Shown here in pieces: positions 58,160 to 64,000 of a DNA stretch of 64,000 nt; positions within the stretch are counted from its first letter, which is position 1, and every line of letters begins with the position of its first letter. The notes beneath the pieces are model-generated. The model made no database searches. It saw only the letters and a program-made list of their open reading frames with translations, and was not told the DNA's origin. This stretch comes from Auriscalpium vulgare (lineage: Eukaryota > Basidiomycota > Agaricomycetes > Russulales > Auriscalpiaceae), in assembly GCA_019915015.1 (NCBI GenBank), contig JAHBBC010000062.1, positions 18,847-82,846 of the forward strand. Reading direction: 5' to 3'. Position numbers and translations under genes: made by a program.

Positions 58160-60122
58160 TCACTGGGCACGAAGAGTCCGCTCCTCGCGCAAAAGATGGA
58201 GAGCGTCCGGGAAACGAGAGCTCACGCCGAGCTTGAAGGGCATCGGACGCCTGAAGTTCAGTCTGGTCAGCCACTCCACCATCGACATGAAACGGCACGT
58301 AACGCACGTTACCAGACCCTCATCATCCCAGTCATCAAGATTTAGCGGAACGAGATTGCCATCGGCGTCCCTCTCGCGTTCGAGGTTGCATGCCCAGAGT
58401 ATGAGCGCCGTGTCCATCAGAAGCGAGATGTTCGCCATTGACCTGCCCACGCAGATGCGGCGCCCAAACCCATACCCAACATGGCCCTCCTCCTTCGTCT
58501 CCGGTGGGGCCGGGGCAATCTCGCCTGTCGCGTCGAGATGCCGCTCGGGCTTGAACTCCGCATAGTCGGGCCCGTAGATCGCGGGTTCGTGGTTCATGGC
58601 CCACACGTGCGGCATGATGATCGCGCCCTTCGGGATGAACATGCCCTCGTACCAGTCGTCAACGGCGGCAGCGTGCGGGAGGCCGGCGGGGCCGATCGGG
58701 CGCCAGCGCAGCATCTCGCGCACGATTGCGCGGATGTACGGGAGGTTCTTGATGTCGGCGTGCGTCGGGATGCGGGAACGTCCGACGACGTCGTCGAGTT
58801 GCGCCTGGGCCGCCTTGACCGTGTGCGGGTTCGCGAGCATCCCCAACACGCCCCATGCGAGAGTGGCGGACGTGGTGTCGGAACCCGCGGCGCTGAAAGA
58901 TGTTGAGGTGAGATGATAAAGCGAATTGAACAGAGGACAGGATGGCAAACACACAACATCTGTCCAGCTAGCCAAGTCGTCTCCGGTGGAGTCAGCTGAT
59001 AACGAGCGTGATCCTTGATGATCTTGCTAGTGAGGTACATGCGCTCATCTCCAGCATTCTGTGGAACACTCAGAAAATGGAATGGAAGCGATACATTTGT
59101 ATACACTTACGACACTGGCCTTAGCGGTCTGGAATAGCCCTTCGAACTTAGCCGAATCCTTGACGTGCCACTCTTCAGCTTCACGCTTCCAACCAGCGAG
59201 CCTGCATTCTTATCAACATGCAGATCGCCCTGTGTGAAGGCTGTACGCACCACGACGGGAAATGGCGCAGGAACGGGAAGAACTCGACGAGGTATGCGCC
59301 GGGCATGCAGGCATGTCCCAGACGTTCAATGAAAGCGTTGATGCTTTGGACGCGGGGGTCGTCCGCCCTCGCGATTGGGGGCGTTCCGTAGACGGTGGAC
59401 ATGATGAGCGAGACGGAGGAGCGGCGCATATGCTCGTCCCATTCAGCGGGGTTCTCAAGCATTCCGAGCGTAAGAATGAGCGCTTCATCCGTTGAGCCGT
59501 GCTTAATGTGCTCCTCGACATCGGGGCTGTTCAAGCCTTCGTGGGATGCCTTCCGCATGCGGCGCCACCTGAGAAAGTTGATACTGTAAGTGGGCAGCGC
59601 AACAGCTCTACATGATTCACGCACAATGGCGTGTAGTTTTGCAGGAGAAGGATGAGGTTCTTCGTCAGGACACCAGCTACGATATTCTTAGCGCGGTCCG
59701 AGTAGATGGCCGCGCGACGGTCCAAGAGATCACCGCCAGCCTTCTGGGTGTTGAGCACGATCATGGGTGTCCCCGCGGCGTTCACATAAACGACGTCACC
59801 TACAGGTCGCCAGGTTAGCAATCCTGCCATCGACGCAGACGCAAAACGCACCATATTTCTCCTTCCACTCCATGAACTTGATCCACGGCTTTTTGCGCAA
59901 ATCGAGTGCGTTTCCAAGGATAGGCAGACCGCGCGGGCCAGGGGGCAGCTTCCTCCATGGGCTCTGGAGGTATCGAACCGTGAAGAGAACGCTGAGCGCA
60001 ACCGCGATCCCGATGACCAAGGTCTGGTTGTCCTGGACCCGCGACACGACGCTGTTGACGGCGGAGGAATTCGAGTCGAAACTGAAGCCATAACTGGCCG
60101 GGGAGAAGGCCGCGCTCGACAT
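58160..60122 (-). CDS. Cytochrome P450, basidiomycete type (O-methylsterigmatocystin oxidoreductase-like)
   Basis: Start 60122 (MSSAAFSPASYGFSF), stop 58162-58160, many short introns. The N-terminal anchor (TLVIGIAVALSVLFTVRYL) is followed by the Pro-rich hinge PPGPRGLPILGN. The splice KYG|GDVVYVNAAG starts the globular part. Then come WRRMRKASHEGLN, I-helix AAGSDTTSATLAWGV, the K-helix EMLR with WRP, GMFIPKGAIIMPHVWAMNHE, FKPERHLD, and haem loop GYGFGRRICVGR. Near the 3' end a 57-nt in-frame intron (58323-58267 approximately) must be removed to give GLVTRPMPFK. The overall pattern matches the large group of mushroom P450s annotated by similarity to O-methylsterigmatocystin oxidoreductase. 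The substrate is unknown. Transposon copy 4 lies 491 bp upstream, divergent. Confidence 0.85.
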
Positions 60123-60610
60123 GGTCGACAGACGCGCTAGATGGCAAGTGCAGTTGTTACCTCGCCGCGAAGCTTGCTCTTAAGTAACTGCCTGCCGGAG
60201 GCCCAGGGAGACAATAACCCCATTCTGCCACTCGAGAAAAGCAACCGTGAGGGAACGGGCGCTATGCTCCAAGATGTCTTGCCTTGTAAATTCCCGAAGT
60301 GATCGAAGATGAGTAGGCGGGCTCGTGTTCGGGTCGGGCGCAAGTGCTGACGGGCGCTGACTGACTTTTCAGGAAGATTGTCGATCCTTGCTACCTGCTT
60401 GAGCGCAAAAATATGCTTCTCTTCACGAAAGCCATGAGAGCGTGTTCTGTACCTCTTTGGTTTGAGAAGTCCATGTGATGATACCGCCGTCGGGTCTATA
60501 GGAGATAGAGCGTAACACAGTTACACGCTCGCGAATGTAATGTGATCAAAAGCACTTGGCGCGGTCCCTTGAAGCATCAGTGGTGTATGCGTGTATCAAA
60601 TTCGAGATAG
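60123..60610. promoter_or_regulatory. P450 upstream region up to transposon copy 4
   Basis: 488 bp between the P450 start codon and the transposon. No TATA box is obvious. Any regulatory sequence farther out is now displaced by the 3.4-kb insertion. Confidence 0.4.
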
Positions 60611-60766
60611 ATTAGGGGAGCTCAGAGTAGACCGTTTTCGTTTCCGTTTCGTTTTCAAACGCCTTTCGTTTTCGATTCGGCGCCCCGGCGTGATATTACA
60701 TAATGTCACTCAATCTACGCCGCTGCGCGACACCGCCGCCATTGCTTTCGAGCTCTTCCACCAGCC

Positions 60767-62090
60767 ATGGCCCGTGCTACCTACCACGATGAGATTATCG
60801 ACGCATACATCACATATATGGCTATCCAGATGGCACTCATGCCTCCATCTTCAGCCACAGCTATGATGGAGCAGCTCCAACGCGATAGCTCAATCCTTCA
60901 CACCATCCTATCCTCCCGCTACATCAACCCCCGTCCTCCCGTCGTTAAAGCCGGCAATCTCCAGCTTGCATGGGAGTATGCACAGGATCCTGCCCATCAC
61001 CACCGCTTTATCAACATGCTCCGTGTCTCTCCCCACGTCTTCGACACTATCCTTGGCCTCATCGAGGGTCATCCCGTATTCCAGAACAACTCGAACACCC
61101 CGCAGGAGGATATCCGAACGCAATTAGCGGTGACCCTGTACCGTATGGGTCGCTATGGCAATGGCGCATCTCTCGAGGATATCAGCCGTGCAGCGGGCTG
61201 TTCAGAGGGCGCTGTGGAGCTATACACGGAGAGATGTCAGGAGGCGCTGATGTCCTTGCATGGGATGTTTGTACGGCCGCTAACAGAGGAGGAGAAAGAG
61301 GTCGAGAAAAGGTGGATTGATGAGCAGCTTGGTTTCACGGGATCCACCTGGAGGGAGGGATGGGTGATGTACGACGGGACAATTGTTGTCCTGTACAGTC
61401 GCCCCGGCCTCGACGGTGACGCGTACTACACAAGGAAGTGCAACTATGGGTTCAACGTCCAGGTATGCTGGATATCTTCTAATAGCTCCTGACTGACATA
61501 TCTGTACACAGATTGGCAATACACCGTCGAATCTACGAATCGTTGACTATTCGCTTGGCATGACCGGTTCTGCTCATGATGCATCTGCATTTGAGCATAC
61601 TGCAGCTGTCAAGCATACCGACTGGTTCTTCAGAGGTGACGAGTTTGCATGGGGTGACTCTGCGTACCCTGTCAGCTCGCGGACCATCCCAGTTCACAAG
61701 AAACCAGCGTCGTTAGACCGCTCAAATGCCTTATTCGACAAACACGTAGCTCGCCTACGCGTTCGCTCTGAACACACCATGGGTGCACTCAAGGGCCGAT
61801 GGCAATCCCTTCGTGGCTTACGGCTCAATATCCGTTACAATCGGGACCATATACGAGCGTGTCGGTGGATTTCATGTTGCATCATCTTGCACAACGCAGT
61901 GCTCGACATCGAAGGATGGGCGAGTGGGACAAGCTTTGCGACTTGGCACTCACGTGCTCAGGAAGAGGACGATAGGGGGGAGCCAGATGATCCTATAGAT
62001 GATGATATCACAGAGGATGATGATTGCGAGGCTAGGAGACGTGGCCTTGTGGCAGAAATAGTAGCCGCTCAACGAGCAGGACTTGTATAA
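60767..62090 (+). CDS. Harbinger-type DDE transposase (copy 4)
   Basis: Exons 60767-61462 and 61512-62090, 424 aa, intact triad and same sequence as the other three in all translated blocks. It is transcribed away from the P450 gene. Confidence 0.92.
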
Positions 62091-62205
62091 ATGAACAAGA
62101 TTAAATCTGAGATTGTAAAGAGTAAGAGAGATATAATCAGAAAGAAGAAAGGACTGTGTAGCATTAAATGAGAGGCTGCAGTTAGAAAGGACAAAAGCAA
62201 AATGA

Positions 62206-63802
62206 TCAGACTAAGCCTCGCTCCAACTCGTCTGGAACCACAGATGATCCTCGTCCAAGATCTCTGTCCAACTGGCTCTCATCCCAGGGAGGACTATTTT
62301 CTCTCTGGCTTGTCATCTCGCTCTCGGGCTCATCATCCGGAGGTGTCGATGCGCGCGGCAGAGATGAAGGCGTCGATGCAGCGGTTGACATAGAGCCCGT
62401 GCGTGAGATGGAACGAGCGGGCGTAGCGGCGGCGACAACCAGAGGAGGATTCTGAAGGCGCGATATATTTTCACGGAGATCTTGAAGCTGCAGCTGAAGG
62501 TCATCGTCAAGTGCTTCCGACTTGCGGCGATACTCATCGTTCGTCCACAAGCCAATCTGCAGCTCACGAAAGAGGCGGTCGTGGCGATCGCGAGCGTCTT
62601 GGCGAAGACTATTCATGTCATCGCGCAGCCTGTCGACAGCTTTGCGGATGTTCTCTTCCTTTGACACCGCAAAGCTACGCCTGCCACATGAATTAGTCCA
62701 CGTGCATTACCAACAACTAGTATTACTTACTCGATGGACTCCTTCAGTATGTCTTGAATGCCGGTGCGTGACGTGGGCTTGAAGCGACCCTTCAAGCTCT
62801 CCAGCTTCTCTTCCGACAGGTGTGCGGGAGTCTTCTTCGCACTTGCTTGCGACGAGGGCGGCACGCGGTTCTCTTTGGGAGTGTGTGGCGTCTGCGGTGG
62901 CGATCCCGGGCCGGGTGCGGTCGCAGAAGAGTCTTGCGCGAGAGGCGCCGGGCCATCGTGAACGCGTAGGACGGGGTCTATGTCCTCTTCGCGCGGTTGC
63001 CGCACAGGTGGCGCGTCGTCGGGAGGCTGATAGTGCACTGTGCGGTGACCGTCCGGACCAACCCCAGTCGTGATGATGATCGGGTTTTCATTTGGGCGGG
63101 TGGCAAGGATCGCGTGAATTCGGGGGAAGACAGCGAACTCGGCCTCGATCTCCTCTGCACAGGATGTGTTAGCCTCCAGCGTGCTCATCGGAGATCACAA
63201 AATGAACTTACGCCAGATATTCTTGTGGCGTGCATCGGTATCCTCGGATGGGCCATCTGGCCCTATGTAGCAGACCAAATACTCATCTGGACCATCGTCG
63301 GCATCACCTGTGTCGACGATGGCCTCATTCCCAGTGAGGACACCTCCACCCGTGCACTTAATGCGCCGAACCTTGGAGTGATAGGTGATGCGTAGCCTAC
63401 ACAAGCCTGTGAGCACGTATGAGGCATCCAATAAGGGTATGGACATACTGATTTATTTTCCCGAGCACCTTTGCTCCCAGACTGACGAAATCCGAGTCCG
63501 GAGCATCCTTCCAGAGGATGCGAGCAAGCCGCTGACCCGCTGCGACCTTACTTTCTCCGCTTTTCTTCTGGAAAGATGTCAGTAACAAAGCCCAGATGAT
63601 GCGTGGGCCACCTGCATACCTCACCACGCTTGTTACCAAACATAACCTTGCGATTTTGCGGCTGTTCGAGCTCCGTGATGAGCTGCAGGAGCAGCTCATT
63701 TGGCTTCTTATTTGTGCCCCAGCTGATGTTCTCCTCACGGGATTTCTTGCCCGGAGCTGTCTCAGGCTGGTCGGAGTCCGAGCGGCCGCGTTTCCGGGGC
63801 AT
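62206..63802 (-). CDS. Harbinger accessory protein, Myb/SANT-like (copy 4)
   Basis: Exons 63802-63620, 63567-63449, 63396-63212, 63154-62731, 62680-62206; 461 aa as in copy 1, with no disabling change seen. Confidence 0.82.
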
Positions 63803-64000
63803 TAAGAGAGTAGGAGAGTGTAGATTAAGGAGGTATCGCGAGGGAATGAGTGTGTGAGACACGAAGACGCCGCACAACGCGAGCGTCACCTAAAGTCACA
63901 CGATTGTCACACATCGGGTCACTTATGCCGCGGGCCGAATCGAAAACGAAAGGCGTTTGAAAACGAAACGGAAACGAAAACGGTCTACTCTGAGCTCCCC

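Larger units (their letters stand above)
60614..64000. mobile_element. PIF/Harbinger-like DNA transposon, copy 4 (complete except the last base)
   Basis: Starts at the A of AGGGGAGCTC after ATT (60611-60613) and runs to the window end. The predicted end is 64001, so only the final T and the right target duplication are outside. Same orientation as copy 3, with all internal frames at the same offsets (+21,057). Confidence 0.93.

Noticed and set aside
49895..60122. A secondary-metabolite gene cluster (two P450s, a transporter, nearby OPT and OYE genes)
   Set aside because: No synthase or terpene cyclase backbone enzyme is present, the transporter is truncated, and a 4-kb empty tract separates the P450s.
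16989..64000. CRISPR-like or satellite array
   Set aside because: The repeated units are four dispersed 3.4-kb transposons with coding genes; no short regularly spaced repeats occur.

Overview
The window is nuclear DNA of a filamentous fungus, most likely an Agaricomycete (mushroom or wood-decay basidiomycete). Genes are dense and on both strands. They are cut by many short introns (about 49-67 nt, GT..AG), and intergenic gaps are often only a few hundred bases. The proteins include basidiomycete-type cytochromes P450, a GH18 chitinase, an OPT transporter and kinase-like proteins with a degenerate catalytic core. There are no operons, Shine-Dalgarno sites or CRISPR arrays. Gene models were spliced by eye from reading frames, splice signals and family motifs.

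Layout. 1-6.6 kb: an epoxide-hydrolase-type alpha/beta hydrolase, glucosamine-6-phosphate synthase (GFA1) in five exons, and a single-pass membrane protein. 6.8-10.1 kb (minus): a tandem pair of 2-oxoglutarate/Fe(II) oxygenase-like genes; the upstream copy carries a 34-nt frameshifting deletion. 10.6-13.8 kb: a Sec2-type Rab exchange factor whose frame breaks at a C5 run. 14.2-16.7 kb: a small Gly/Gln-rich protein with a good TATA box, then a secreted GH18 chitinase (minus). 23.9-28.9 kb: an old-yellow-enzyme oxidoreductase (minus) and a divergent SH3-PX-BAR sorting nexin. 29-38.6 kb: two kinase-like genes, a G-patch protein, the complex I subunit NDUFS5, the tail-anchored-protein factor GET5 and an unknown Gly/Gln/Lys-rich protein. 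43.4-49.6 kb: an OPT transporter, the DNA primase small subunit PRI1, and two convergent single-pass membrane proteins of one family. 49.9-60.1 kb: a CYP53-like P450, a decapitated EamA/DMT transporter, a 4 kb gene-poor tract and a second P450.

The dominant feature is a young family of PIF/Harbinger-like DNA transposons. Four full-length copies (three of exactly 3,388 bp; the fourth loses only its last base at the window end) have 68-bp terminal inverted repeats and apparently identical coding content. They make up about 21% of the window. Each carries two convergent genes: a two-exon DDE transposase (424 aa) and a five-exon Myb/SANT-like plus coiled-coil protein (461 aa). Copies 1-2 are in one orientation and copies 3-4 in the other. 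Their 3-bp target duplications are ATT/AAT rather than the TTA/TAA usual for this superfamily. Copy 2 sits inside the last codons of the old-yellow-enzyme gene and gives it a new C-terminus. A 213-bp fragment of the same element abuts the headless transporter. The other copies lie 300-500 bp upstream of the chitinase, the OPT transporter and a P450.

The host genes do not form an obvious single pathway. They mix housekeeping functions (cell-wall amino sugar synthesis, DNA replication, secretion, complex I, GET pathway) with accessory oxidative and transport genes. The transposon insertions cluster near the accessory genes.
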